Assembly: GCF_007829815.1 (NCBI RefSeq)
Contig: NZ_VIWT01000002.1
Coordinates: forward strand, 496,001-560,000
DNA from: Kitasatospora viridis
GTDB lineage: Bacteria > Actinomycetota > Actinomycetes > Streptomycetales > Streptomycetaceae
Direction of reading: 5' to 3'
Length of the DNA stretch: 64,000 nucleotides
A program made the translations under genes and the position numbers. Within the stretch, counting starts at the first letter, position 1; every line of letters starts with the position of its first letter. Shown piece after piece: positions 8,984-17,462 of this stretch. A model generated the notes under the pieces. That model saw only the letters and a program-made list of their open reading frames with translations. It made no database searches and had not been told where the DNA came from.

Positions 8984-10683
8984 TGCGCCTCCCGAGGATC
9001 GCTGCTCACCAACCGGTGCTCGGCCGGCGAGGCCACGCAGCCGAACGCCGCCCGCCGCCCCGGCCCCGCGCACAGCAGCGCCTGGCCCTGACCGGCGGCG
9101 AGCAGGAAGCCGGCCTCACCGGCCGACAGCCCGAACGACTCGGCCACGGCGCCGATCGCCTGCGGCGCCTGCTGGAGCAGCACCTGGGTGGCGGAGTTGG
9201 CGACCACCGCGCGGCCCAGGTCGGTGGCCAGCAGGTCGGCCGCGTCCTGGGTGATCACCGACAGCCCGGCCCACCGCTTGCGCACCGACTTGGCCATCCG
9301 GTACAGGAACCGCGCGCCCTGCTCCTCGCGCATCAGCAGCCACGCCTCGTCGATCACCACCAGGCGCGGGCGGCGCTCGCGCGCATCGGTGACGGCACGC
9401 CAGGCCGCGTCCAGGGTGAGCATGGTGGCCGCGCCCTTCAGCTCCTCGGGCACGGCGCGCAGTGAGAACACCGTCAGGTGACCGCCCGTCGCCTGCGTGC
9501 TGGGCCCGTCGAAGAGCTGCCGGTGACTCCCGCTCACGTACGGCGCCAACCGCTGCGCCAGCCGCGGCCCGGCGGGATCGGAGGTCTCGGCGAGCGACCG
9601 GGCCAGATCCGCGAGCAGCGGCGCGGGCCGGGTGTGGGTGCGCGGATCGGCGGTGATGCCGGCGGCGCGGTAGGCGGCGAGGATCGCCGAGTCCAGCACC
9701 GCGCGGTCGGCGGCATCGAGCGGGCCGCCCAGCAGCACGGAGACGAAGCCGTGCAGGAACAGCGCCCGATGGGTCAGCCGGTCGCCCTCGTCCTCCGGCG
9801 CGAGGTCGAACGGGTTGATCCGCACCCCCTCGGCGCCCAGGCGCACGGTGGTGCCGCCCACCGCGTCGGCCAGCCGGGCGTACTCGTCCTCCGGGTCGAT
9901 CACCAGCACCTGCACGCCCCGGTAGAGCAGCCGCAGCGCTTCGAGCTTGGCCAGGTACGACTTGCCGGCGCCCGAGCGGGCCAGGGTGACCGAGTTGTGG
10001 TTCTCCTGCGCGAACCGGTCCCACAGCACCAGGCCGTCGCCCGTGCTGTTCAGCCCCAGCAGCACCGGCCCCACCTGCGACGGCTCGCCGCCCGGCAGGT
10101 CGGGGGAGGAGAACGGGAAGCAGGCCGCCAGCGCGGCGGTGTCGAAGGTGCGCTTGGCGTCGAGCCGGTCCACGCCGAACGGCAGGCAGCTGGTCCAGCC
10201 CTGCACGGCCCGCCAGGTCGCCGGCTCGCAGCGCAGCAGCATCGACTCGGCGATCGCCCGCACCGCCGACAGCTCCTCGGCCAACTGGGCGCGGTCGGCG
10301 GCGTGGACGGTCAGGTAGAGGCCGACCCGGAAGAGCCTGCCCTCGCCCCGGGCGACCCGCCAGGCCAGCTCGGCCGCGTCCTGCGCCGCCGCCTCCGTCT
10401 CGGGATCGTCCAGCCGCCCGCGTCCGGCGCCCGCGCGGCGGCTCGACTCCAGGCGGGCGCGCTGCCGGCGCAGCCGGTCGGCCGCCACCGCAGGCGGCAC
10501 CGGCTCGATGTGCAGGCTGACGTCCAGCCGGCCCGGGTAGCCGAGCAGCGGCTCCAGCCAGCCCGGCCCCACCTCCGCCGGGTAGCCGGTGACCAGCAGG
10601 GTGGCCGCGAGCAGGTCGCCCGCCGCCAGCAGCCGCGCCTCGACCTGCACGCTGTCGGGGCCCAGGCCCACGGGCGTGTTCAC
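8980..10683 (-). CDS. VirB4-like conjugation ATPase
   Basis: Protein of 567 residues with an N-terminal domain of VirB4/TraC type, Walker A ARSGAGKSYL near residue 236, DPEDEY shortly after, and Walker B VVIDEAWLLM near 444. These proteins power assembly and substrate transfer of type IV secretion systems. It is shorter than classical VirB4 (~800 residues), as is usual in Gram-positive elements. The GTG at 10683 overlaps the preceding gene's stop as GTGA, and its own stop overlaps the coupling ATPase start the same way, so translation of three genes is chained. Confidence 0.88.
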   Translation of the reverse strand: MNTPVGLGPDSVQVEARLLAAGDLLAATLLVTGYPAEVGPGWLEPLLGYPGRLDVSLHIEPVPPAVAADRLRRQRARLESSRRAGAGRGRLDDPETEAAAQDAAELAWRVARGEGRLFRVGLYLTVHAADRAQLAEELSAVRAIAESMLLRCEPATWRAVQGWTSCLPFGVDRLDAKRTFDTAALAACFPFSSPDLPGGEPSQVGPVLLGLNSTGDGLVLWDRFAQENHNSVTLARSGAGKSYLAKLEALRLLYRGVQVLVIDPEDEYARLADAVGGTTVRLGAEGVRINPFDLAPEDEGDRLTHRALFLHGFVSVLLGGPLDAADRAVLDSAILAAYRAAGITADPRTHTRPAPLLADLARSLAETSDPAGPRLAQRLAPYVSGSHRQLFDGPSTQATGGHLTVFSLRAVPEELKGAATMLTLDAAWRAVTDARERRPRLVVIDEAWLLMREEQGARFLYRMAKSVRKRWAGLSVITQDAADLLATDLGRAVVANSATQVLLQQAPQAIGAVAESFGLSAGEAGFLLAAGQGQALLCAGPGRRAAFGCVASPAEHRLVSSDPREAQ

Positions 10684-11591
10684 TGGCCGCCTCCCCGGCC
10701 CCGGCAGGTCACCGGCTCGCCCGGCAGCGCCGGGTCCGGGTGCACCGGGGAGTCCGGCGCGGTCGCCGCCGCCAGCTGGGCGAAGGCCTGGCGGCCGCGC
10801 AGCGTGTGCAGCGGCACCTCGGCGGCGGCGAGCAGCGAGACCGCCTCCTCCGCCCGCCGCAGGGCCCGCAGCCCGGCCGCCCGGTCGGTGCCCGGTTCCC
10901 GGTGTGCCACCAGCACCTGACGCGACAACAGGTCCCGTTCGGCGGCCAGCTCCGTGAGGAAGGCGGCGTGCTCGCGGCAGGCCCGCGCCAGCAGCGGGTG
11001 CGGCAGCGCGGCCCGCTCCAGGGCGGCCACGGCCGGCCCGAGGTCGAGCCGCTGCGAGCGCACCAGGACCTGCACCGGCCCGGTCAGCGCGTTCAGCCAG
11101 CCGGCGAAGGCGGCGATCAGCGCCTGCTGCTCGACGCCGGTGCGCAGCGCGAAGTTCACCGTGCCGGCCCGGCTGAGCACCGCCCGCCCGGCACCGGCCA
11201 GGTCCAGCACACCGTCCGGCGCGATGTCGGCGAGCGGCAACTGCAGCTGGGCGACCGGGGCGGGCGCGGCGCTGCCGGGCACGAGCCGGTGCGGCGAGCG
11301 GTGGTGGCGCCAGGCCGCGAGCACCCAGCGGTCCAGCGGCAGGCCGTCGCGGCGGGTCAGCACGGCGGCGAGGGTCGCGGTGAGGACCGGCAGCGCCGCC
11401 GCCAGGCAGACCAGCGGCGGCACGTGGTGCCTGGCGACCGGGTAGGCGAGCCAGAGCACGACCAGCACCGAGCCGACCTGCACGGCCTGACGCGCCGACA
11501 GCGGACCGAGGACGGCGTCGGGCCGTTCCACGTCGGAGGGGATCCGCACCGGCGGCGGTGCGGCGTCGTCCTCGCGGAGGTACGAGGGCAT
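10680..11591 (-). CDS. PrgI-like/T4SS membrane protein
   Basis: Protein of 303 residues. A short N-terminal cytoplasmic part (MPSYLREDDAAPPPVRIPSD) is followed by two adjacent hydrophobic helices at about 38-80, then a soluble domain ending in an arginine/glycine-rich tail. The order (small head, helical hairpin, then VirB4-like gene downstream) fits PrgI/TcpC-adjacent proteins of Gram-positive conjugation systems. It starts 6 bp after the VirB6-like stop and overlaps the VirB4-like start. The annotation rests on topology and context rather than on a motif, so it is less sure than the ATPases. Confidence 0.65.
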   Translation of the reverse strand: MPSYLREDDAAPPPVRIPSDVERPDAVLGPLSARQAVQVGSVLVVLWLAYPVARHHVPPLVCLAAALPVLTATLAAVLTRRDGLPLDRWVLAAWRHHRSPHRLVPGSAAPAPVAQLQLPLADIAPDGVLDLAGAGRAVLSRAGTVNFALRTGVEQQALIAAFAGWLNALTGPVQVLVRSQRLDLGPAVAALERAALPHPLLARACREHAAFLTELAAERDLLSRQVLVAHREPGTDRAAGLRALRRAEEAVSLLAAAEVPLHTLRGRQAFAQLAAATAPDSPVHPDPALPGEPVTCRGRGGGQ

Positions 11592-11597
11592 GGTCCG

Positions 11598-12992
11598 TCA
11601 GCTCCTTCCACGGCGGCCGCGGCCGCCGTTGTCGAGGGGAGGGCGAAGGGGAGCGGGGCGGGGCAGCCGCGGCGGACCCGGGGCACGGGCGGGCTGTTGG
11701 GCGGCCCCGGTGCCGCCGGACCTGCGCGGAGGCCGGCCACGAGCGGGGCCCCACGGGGCGGCGCGTCCGAACCGGCCGGCGCCCGCTCCGCCCCGCAGCG
11801 CCGTGCCGAGCGCGGCCGGACCCAGCGGCATGCCGATCGCGGCGATCGCCACCGTGCGCAGCAGCCGCGACCCGGGCACCCGCGCTGCGCTGCCGCCGGT
11901 GATGGTGCGCGCCGGGGAGGTGACGATCCGTCGGATCCACGACGGGATCTTGATCAGCAGGTAGAGCGTGCAGCAGAGCAGCAGCATGTTCACCAACGGC
12001 GTCGTCGAGGCGAGCGGCACCAGCCCGTAGTTGGCGGGATCCAGCAGCACCCGCACGCACACCAGGAGCACCACCGCCTGCGCGATCTCCGTCCCCAGAC
12101 AGCCGAGGTAGGCCCGCCACCACAACCGGGCGATCCCCTCGCTCAGCGGATGCGCGTGGCAGACCAGCATCAGCGGCGCCGCCACCCGCAGGACCACGAG
12201 CGCGGCGGTGCGCATCAGCGCCGCCACCAGCAGCACCACGGCCAGCACCACCGTGACCAGTTGCAGCACCAGCAGGTACGGCGCCGCGCTCCCGGTGAGC
12301 TGGGCGATGACGAGCCCGACCAGCGTGCCGGCCACGTCCTCGGCCCGCACCCCGTCACCGAAGACCGCCACGGTCACCGCGTTCGCCAGGGCGAGCAGGG
12401 TCTCACTGATCGTCATGGACAGCGCGGAGGCGGAGATCCCGAGGACGAGCCTGGGCAGCAGCTCGGGTGCGCCCCAGCGCTGCTGGAGACTGCCGTGGCC
12501 CATCGTGGTCAGGGCGGCGGCCAGCACGAACAAGCCGTAACCGGCCAGCGCCAGGGTCAGCATCTGCTGCCACAGCTCCCGCACCCGGCCCGAGGCGGCC
12601 GGATCCACCGGAGTCAGCAGCATGCGCACCAGGGTGTTCACCACCGGCTCGACGGCCGGCCGGATCAGGTCGGCGAGCCAGCCGGTGATCGCCTCCCGGA
12701 TCTGCCCGGGGACGTCCCACCACGAGGCCGAGTCGCCGTCACCCGACCCGCCGTCAGCCGGCGGCACGGGCGAGGGGCCCGGCGACGGAGCCGGAGTCGG
12801 AACGGGCCCCGGCGGTCCGCCGATCGGCGGCGCAGGCGTCAACCCGGGGGAGGGCCCCGGCGAGGCGGGGCTCGCGCCCGGGGCCGGCGGCGGCGTGATC
12901 GGGTCGGCGTGTGCCGATCCGCAGAGCAGCACGACGGCGAGCACCGCCACCGTGATCGCGACGGTCGTCAACCGTGAACGCACCGCGGTCAC
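11598..12992 (-). CDS. TrbL/VirB6-like channel protein
   Basis: Protein of 464 residues: a signal-like N-terminus (LTTVAITVAVLAVVLLCGSA), a proline-rich linker at ~30-95, then at least six hydrophobic segments between ~150 and 370, and a basic Gly/Arg/Pro-rich tail. This is the architecture of TrbL/VirB6 proteins, the polytopic inner-membrane components of type IV secretion channels. The GTG at 12992 overlaps the stop of the pilin-like gene as GTGA. The unusually basic tail could contact DNA or the two ATPases encoded next; that is inference. Confidence 0.75.
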   Translation of the reverse strand: MTAVRSRLTTVAITVAVLAVVLLCGSAHADPITPPPAPGASPASPGPSPGLTPAPPIGGPPGPVPTPAPSPGPSPVPPADGGSGDGDSASWWDVPGQIREAITGWLADLIRPAVEPVVNTLVRMLLTPVDPAASGRVRELWQQMLTLALAGYGLFVLAAALTTMGHGSLQQRWGAPELLPRLVLGISASALSMTISETLLALANAVTVAVFGDGVRAEDVAGTLVGLVIAQLTGSAAPYLLVLQLVTVVLAVVLLVAALMRTAALVVLRVAAPLMLVCHAHPLSEGIARLWWRAYLGCLGTEIAQAVVLLVCVRVLLDPANYGLVPLASTTPLVNMLLLCCTLYLLIKIPSWIRRIVTSPARTITGGSAARVPGSRLLRTVAIAAIGMPLGPAALGTALRGGAGAGRFGRAAPWGPARGRPPRRSGGTGAAQQPARAPGPPRLPRPAPLRPPLDNGGRGRRGRS

Positions 12993-13261
12993 TTGGTGTT
13001 GACCAGACTCTTGAGGACGTCGAGGAGCGCCGGCGCCAGGATCGCGAGCATGTAGCCGAGCCCGGCCGACTTGATCGCGGTCTTGGCCTTCATCACCTCG
13101 CCCGGATCCCCGCCCGCCAGCAGGTAGCGCAGGCCGCCGAAGGTCAGGAACGTGGTGGCGATCGTCGCGGCGATCCCGGTGATCCAGGCCGTGACGTTGG
13201 AGAAGACCTGGTCGATGGTCGGCGGCGCGGAGAGCACGGACTGTGCGAGGAGGACGTGCAT
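12989..13261 (-). CDS. VirB2-like pilin/small T4SS membrane protein
   Basis: Protein of 90 residues with a short N-terminal segment and two hydrophobic helices (TAWITGIAATIATTFLTFGG and GYMLAILAPALLDVL) separated by a charged loop GDPGEVMKAKT. Size and two-helix layout are those of VirB2/TrbC-type pilins and their Gram-positive counterparts. First gene of the coupled operon, with GGAG about 7 bases before the ATG. Its stop overlaps the VirB6-like GTG. The 194 bp upstream, up to 13455, hold no gene and may contain the promoter. Confidence 0.72.
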   Translation of the reverse strand: MHVLLAQSVLSAPPTIDQVFSNVTAWITGIAATIATTFLTFGGLRYLLAGGDPGEVMKAKTAIKSAGLGYMLAILAPALLDVLKSLVNTK

Positions 13262-13455
13262 GGCTGCTCCGTTGCGGGGAGTCCGGGAGGGTGGGGGAAC
13301 CGGGGGAGAGGGAGCGGCGGGGCCGGGGCTCCAACGGCCCGACCTCCCTTCGGGGGTCTCGGCCGATCGGCGGCGGTGGCGGTGTCAACGTCCGCGGCGA
13401 ACGCACCGGCCCCGCAGCCCCTCTCACCCAGTCAAAACGCGCTGGCGACGCGTTC

Positions 13456-14250
13456 CTAACGCTGCGTCATCAGATCCGCCGTCGGCGTGCAGTCCAGCCG
13501 CCCGCCCCGCAGCGCCTCGATCAGCCGCACCTCGGCCCGCCGCCGGCGCATCCCCAGCGACTCCGGCGTGCACCCCGCCCGCTCGGCCAGCACCCGCACC
13601 GGCACCCCGTCCAGCCGGGTCGCCGCGATCAGGTCGGCCGCCTCCCGCGACAGCACGCCCGCCGCGACGGCGAGCTCCAGCACGGTCTCCGGATTCAGCG
13701 CCGTGCCCTGCTGCGCCGCGCCGTCCCCCAGCGCGCTGCTGCGGCGCCCGTGCTCGGCCTCCCGGTTGCGGAAGGAGCGAGCCGCCCGGTCCGCCGCCCA
13801 GCACAGGCTGGCCGGGATCCGCCCGGGCTGCTCCATGGTCGGCGCCTGCTCGCGCAGCCGGACGAGCGCGTCCCAGAAGCCGCAGAGCATCACCTGCTGC
13901 AACTCCACCGCCAGCTCCGGCACCTCCCGCCGCAGCCGCCCGGCGATCCGCCACAGCCCCGGCAGGGCCATCGCGCAAGTCGCGGTGCACCACTCCTCGC
14001 CCGCCCGGCCGCCGGCCCGAGTCAGCGTCAGCAGTCGCACCCAGATCGCCCCGCGGGTGGCGAAGCCGACCGACGGGTGCAGCAGCAGGGCCCGCAGCGA
14101 GGCCATGTCCAGCCAGCCGTCCGGGAGCGAGCCGTCCAGGTCCGCGACGTAGAGCGTGAGCGGCACGGGCCGCTCGACGAGCAGGCGCAGCTCCTGCTCC
14201 ACCAGCTGCAGGGGCTCGACCGGCTTGCGGGAGGTCGATCGGACGTCCAT
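13456..14250 (-). CDS. HTH protein linked to the T4SS-like operon
   Basis: Protein of 264 residues, start chosen at the ATG at 14250 because AGGAG lies 8 bases upstream. No named domain over most of its length. The last third resembles a sigma-region-4 or HTH segment (LIAATRLDGVPVRVLAERAG, then MRRRRAEVRLIEALR) followed by a short tail. It lies upstream of the pilin gene on the same strand and diverges from the methylase genes, a natural place for a regulator of both modules. Calling it a regulator is inference from the HTH-like end and position. Confidence 0.6.
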   Translation of the reverse strand: MDVRSTSRKPVEPLQLVEQELRLLVERPVPLTLYVADLDGSLPDGWLDMASLRALLLHPSVGFATRGAIWVRLLTLTRAGGRAGEEWCTATCAMALPGLWRIAGRLRREVPELAVELQQVMLCGFWDALVRLREQAPTMEQPGRIPASLCWAADRAARSFRNREAEHGRRSSALGDGAAQQGTALNPETVLELAVAAGVLSREAADLIAATRLDGVPVRVLAERAGCTPESLGMRRRRAEVRLIEALRGGRLDCTPTADLMTQR

Positions 14251-14559
14251 GGGCGTACTCCTTCGATCCGAGGGCGTCAGCGGTGATCGCCGAGTGGATC
14301 GAGTGCGCCAAGGGGCGCGGAGGCGGACCGGAAACGATCTTGAGCGCGGTTGCCGGGAGCGCGGGGCACGGGTGGAGGCGAGACGGAGTTCGGACGGAGC
14401 TCCGCCGCCTCCGAGCCACCTCCATCCAGTCGCTGGCCTGCGGCGACGCGAGTCTCCAGCCGCGTAGGGTCGCGCCTGGGACCAGCCCGAAAGAACCTTG
14501 AAACTCGTCCCGGAAGCCGACCGCACGTTAGGAACCGGCAGCGATCGGCGTTTCCTTGG
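14251..14559. other. divergent intergenic region
   Basis: About 309 bp between the minus-strand T4SS-like side and the plus-strand methylase genes. No protein-like frame is convincing. It holds an imperfect palindrome around 14390-14410 (GGAGTTCGGACGGAGCTCC) and TTGAAACT near 14498 that could be a promoter element. Likely the divergent control region of both modules; no single site can be assigned. Confidence 0.4.
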
Positions 14560-15300
14560 ATGTCAACGTCCTGCGGCGACAACGGCCCGCCGCCGGTGTC
14601 GAAAACGCCCGTCCCGCTGACCGTCTGGCTCACCGACCCCTTCGCCGGCTGCTGCACCAGCTGCGAGATCCCCGGCGACGCCGCCTGCGCCGACCGGATC
14701 CCGCCCGGCCTGGCGCACCGGATCATCGACGCGTTCTCCGCCACCGGGGACCTCGTCTTCCTCCCCGACCCCGGCAACGGCATCCTGCTGACCGCCGCCG
14801 CGCGGGCCGGCCGCGGTGCCGTGGCCCTGAGCACCAAGGGCCTGAGCACCAAGGCCCTGAGTGCTGAGGCCCTGAGCGCTGAGGCCCACCTCCACCTCAC
14901 CTCCACGCCGGCTCCGGCCCACCTCCGCCGCACCGTCCCGCACGCGCGTGCCCGCCTGGCCGTCGCCGCACCCCACACCCCCGCCACCCCGCACCACGCC
15001 GCCGCGCTCATCGCCGCCTGCGCGCGAGCCCTGCACCCGCGAGGCGTCCTCGTCCTCTGCTCCCGCCAGAGCGGCGCACCGGACGCCGCCGGCCACCTCA
15101 TCGCCCACGCCCAGGCCTGCGGCCTCGCCTACCTCCAGCACATCGTCGCCGTCGAGGCCGTCGCCACCGGCAGCGCCCTCGCCCCCCGACGCCCCCGCAC
15201 CGTCGACCACGCGCCCGGCTGCGCCTGCCCGCTCTCCCGCGTCCGCGCCGGCCGCCACGCCCTGATCCACACCGACCTGCTCGTCCTCACCAAGCCCTGA
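14560..15300 (+). CDS. degenerate methyltransferase-like protein
   Basis: Protein of about 246 residues. It resembles the SAM-binding half of a DNA methylase: FLPDPGNGILLTAAARAGRG (residues ~64-85) sits where the DPFxGxGT motif of beta-class methylases would be, and later strands (HPRGVLVLCSR) fit the fold. No catalytic [DN]PP[YFW] motif is visible; PHTPATPHH occupies the expected place, so it is probably not an active DNA methylase. A cysteine-rich N-terminus (CCTSCEIPGDAAC) is unusual. It precedes two intact-looking methylase genes by 13 bp. A 60-bp tandem repeat lies inside. The ATG at 14560 has no clear ribosome site; the GTG at 14596 is an alternative. Confidence 0.55.
   Translation: MSTSCGDNGPPPVSKTPVPLTVWLTDPFAGCCTSCEIPGDAACADRIPPGLAHRIIDAFSATGDLVFLPDPGNGILLTAAARAGRGAVALSTKGLSTKALSAEALSAEAHLHLTSTPAPAHLRRTVPHARARLAVAAPHTPATPHHAAALIAACARALHPRGVLVLCSRQSGAPDAAGHLIAHAQACGLAYLQHIVAVEAVATGSALAPRRPRTVDHAPGCACPLSRVRAGRHALIHTDLLVLTKP
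14824..14883 (+). repeat. four tandem 15-bp units within coding sequence
   Basis: Four imperfect copies of a 15-bp unit, starting gccctgagcaccaag, read in frame as LSTKG LSTKA LSAEA LSAEA. Being a multiple of three, copy-number change would not break the frame. The copies fall in two pairs, suggesting two rounds of duplication. Confidence 0.9.
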
Positions 15301-15313
15301 GGAGAACCCGCGG

Positions 15314-16156
15314 ATGCTGACACCCACTCACCTGCCCACCTCCGTCTGGGCCACCGCCCAAGCCAACGGCCCCAAGCAGCGCCGCGACCGCTACACCCCG
15401 ACCTCCACCACCCACCCGGCCCGCATGCTCCCGGCCATCGCCGCCCACGCCGTCCGCACCTACACCCGCCCCGGCCAACTCGTGCTCGACCCGATGTGCG
15501 GCACCGGCACCACCCTGGTCGAAGCCGTCCACCTCGGCCGCCACGCCCTCGGCATCGACATCGAAGGCCGCTGGACCGCCGTCACCCGCGCCAACCTGCG
15601 CCTGGCCCGCACCCAGGGTGCCACCGGCACCGCCACCGTCACCACCGCCGACGCACGCACCTTCGCCGACCCCGGCCGGCACGGCGCGGTCCACCTCCTG
15701 CTGACCTCCCCGCCCTACGGCACCGCCGTCCACGGCCGCGTCGACACCACCCGCGACACCGGCCACTCGGGCCTGGCACGCTACGACTCCAGCTACGGCA
15801 CCAACCCGGCCAACCTCGCCCACGCCCCCACCGACCGCCTGCTCACCGCCTTCACCGCCATCCTGCGCACCTGCCGCCCCCTGCTCGCCCCAGGCGCCCA
15901 CGTCGTCGTCATCGCCCGCCCCTGGCGCCACCACGGCGAACTCGTCGACCTCCCCTCCGCCATCCTCGCCGCCGGCCAGGCCGCCGGGCTGCTCCCCGTC
16001 GAGCGCTGTGTGGCCCTCCTCGCCGGAGTCCGCGACGGCGACCTCGTCGCCCGCCCGTCCTTCTCCCAACTCCAACACCTGCGCACCGCACGCGAAGCCG
16101 GCCTGCCCACGCACCTGATCGTCCACGAGGACGTCCTGATCCTGCGAGCCCGCTGA
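15314..16156 (+). CDS. DNA methyltransferase, amino-group type (N4-cytosine or N6-adenine)
   Basis: Protein of 280 residues. SAM-binding motif DPMCGTGTTLVEA at about residue 59 precedes the catalytic TSPPYG at about 131; the order and spacing are unusual but belong to the amino-methyltransferase class, and SPPYG favours N4-cytosine or N6-adenine modification. It begins 13 bp after the preceding gene and its TGA overlaps the next ATG (TGATG), so the three genes form an operon. No restriction endonuclease is adjacent, so it is likely an orphan methylase, possibly protecting transferred DNA. Base specificity cannot be read. Confidence 0.85.
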   Translation: MLTPTHLPTSVWATAQANGPKQRRDRYTPTSTTHPARMLPAIAAHAVRTYTRPGQLVLDPMCGTGTTLVEAVHLGRHALGIDIEGRWTAVTRANLRLARTQGATGTATVTTADARTFADPGRHGAVHLLLTSPPYGTAVHGRVDTTRDTGHSGLARYDSSYGTNPANLAHAPTDRLLTAFTAILRTCRPLLAPGAHVVVIARPWRHHGELVDLPSAILAAGQAAGLLPVERCVALLAGVRDGDLVARPSFSQLQHLRTAREAGLPTHLIVHEDVLILRAR

Positions 16157-17199
16157 TGGCCACCCCGACACTGCGCATCGGCAGCCTCTTCACCGGAATC
16201 GGCGGCCTCGACCTGGCAGCGGAGAACCTCCTCCCGGCCCGCCTCGCCTGGTGCGCCGACCGAGACCCCGCCGCCGCCACGGTCCTCGCGGCCAGGTACC
16301 CCGGCGTCCCCAACCTCGGCGACGTCAGCGAAGCCGACTGGGAATCCGTCGCCCCGGTGGACGTGATCACCGCCGGATTCCCCTGCCAGGACATCTCCTA
16401 CGCCGGACTCGGCGCCGGACTCAGGGAAGGAACCCGCAGTGGACTGTGGCACGCCGTCAGCGGAGCCGTTCGCGTACTTCGACCCCAGCTCGTCATCGTG
16501 GAGAACGTGGCCGCCCTGCTCCGACGCGGCTTCGACACCGTCGCCGCCGACCTGGCCGCGAGCGGGTACGACTTCGGCTGGCGCTGCCTTCGCGCGAGCG
16601 ACGTCGGAGCCCCGCACCGCCGCGACCGCCTCTTCCTGCTCGCCGTGCGACGCGACCCGCCTGCTGGCCACCCCCACGGTCTCCGACTCCCACGGCCCGC
16701 GGAAGGCCCAGCCCATCGGACGCGGCCCCAACCTGTGCACCCAGGTCGCCCTCACCCTCGCGCCAGCACCGCACCGTCTCCTGCCGACCCCGCTCGCCGG
16801 CGACGGTGCCAAGGGCAGCCCCCGGCAGAAGGGCTCCAAGGGCGACCTCACCCTCCCCTCCGCAGTCCTCAGCATCACCGCCCGCAGCACCCCGGACCCA
16901 CAGGACACCTGACGTCACGTCACACCGACTGGGCCGAGTACACCCCGGCGATCCGCCACTGGGAACGCCTCCTCGGCCACCCCGCACCCCGGCCCACCTG
17001 CCCCGGCCGCACCGGATCGCCCGTCCTGTCCCCGGACTTCGTCGAGTGGCTGATGGGCATGCCCGGCCGCACCGCCGACCTCGGCCTCTCCCGCACCGCC
17101 CGCCTGCGCCTGTGCGGCAACGCCGTCGTCCCGCAACAGGCCGAGCGGGCATTGCGGCTGATCAGCCGACAACTCGACGCGACCACTCCGAACGGGTAG
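16156..17199 (+). CDS. C5-cytosine DNA methyltransferase, with internal frame disturbance
   Basis: Cytosine-5 methylase of 347 codons. Motif I LFTGIGGLDLAAE near residue 10, catalytic Cys in GFPCQDISYAG near 75, ENV motif (VIVENVAALL) near 114, motif VIII-like HRRDRLF near 155, and the C-terminal motif X region NAVVPQQAERAL. Between about 16650 and 16912 the reading frame gives low-quality arginine/proline-rich sequence, whereas the next frame gives the expected target-recognition text (LLATPTVSDSHGPRK, LLPTPLAGDGAKGS). Two opposite single-base shifts would restore it, so this is either a mutated target-recognition domain or base errors. Operon with the two genes before it. Confidence 0.82.
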   Translation: MATPTLRIGSLFTGIGGLDLAAENLLPARLAWCADRDPAAATVLAARYPGVPNLGDVSEADWESVAPVDVITAGFPCQDISYAGLGAGLREGTRSGLWHAVSGAVRVLRPQLVIVENVAALLRRGFDTVAADLAASGYDFGWRCLRASDVGAPHRRDRLFLLAVRRDPPAGHPHGLRLPRPAEGPAHRTRPQPVHPGRPHPRASTAPSPADPARRRRCQGQPPAEGLQGRPHPPLRSPQHHRPQHPGPTGHLTSRHTDWAEYTPAIRHWERLLGHPAPRPTCPGRTGSPVLSPDFVEWLMGMPGRTADLGLSRTARLRLCGNAVVPQQAERALRLISRQLDATTPNG

Positions 17200-17462
17200 C
17201 ACCTGGTTCGGCCCGGCCAGCGGGACCGCCCGCGCAGTGGGCGGACGGTGATCGTTGCCGGATCCGTGCAGCCTCGTCAGATGGGAGGCTGCCGGGATCG
17301 GCACTTCATTGATCACGACCGGCAGGAGAGGATGACCGGTGTTCAGTGAGGCGGGGGAGGACGAAGGTGCTGAGAAGTCTGACGATTCCGGTGGGGACGG
17401 CCGTGCCCGCCCATCGGCGCGGGACACCCCGCCCCGCTTCGCCGGGCCGGGTGTGAGCAACC

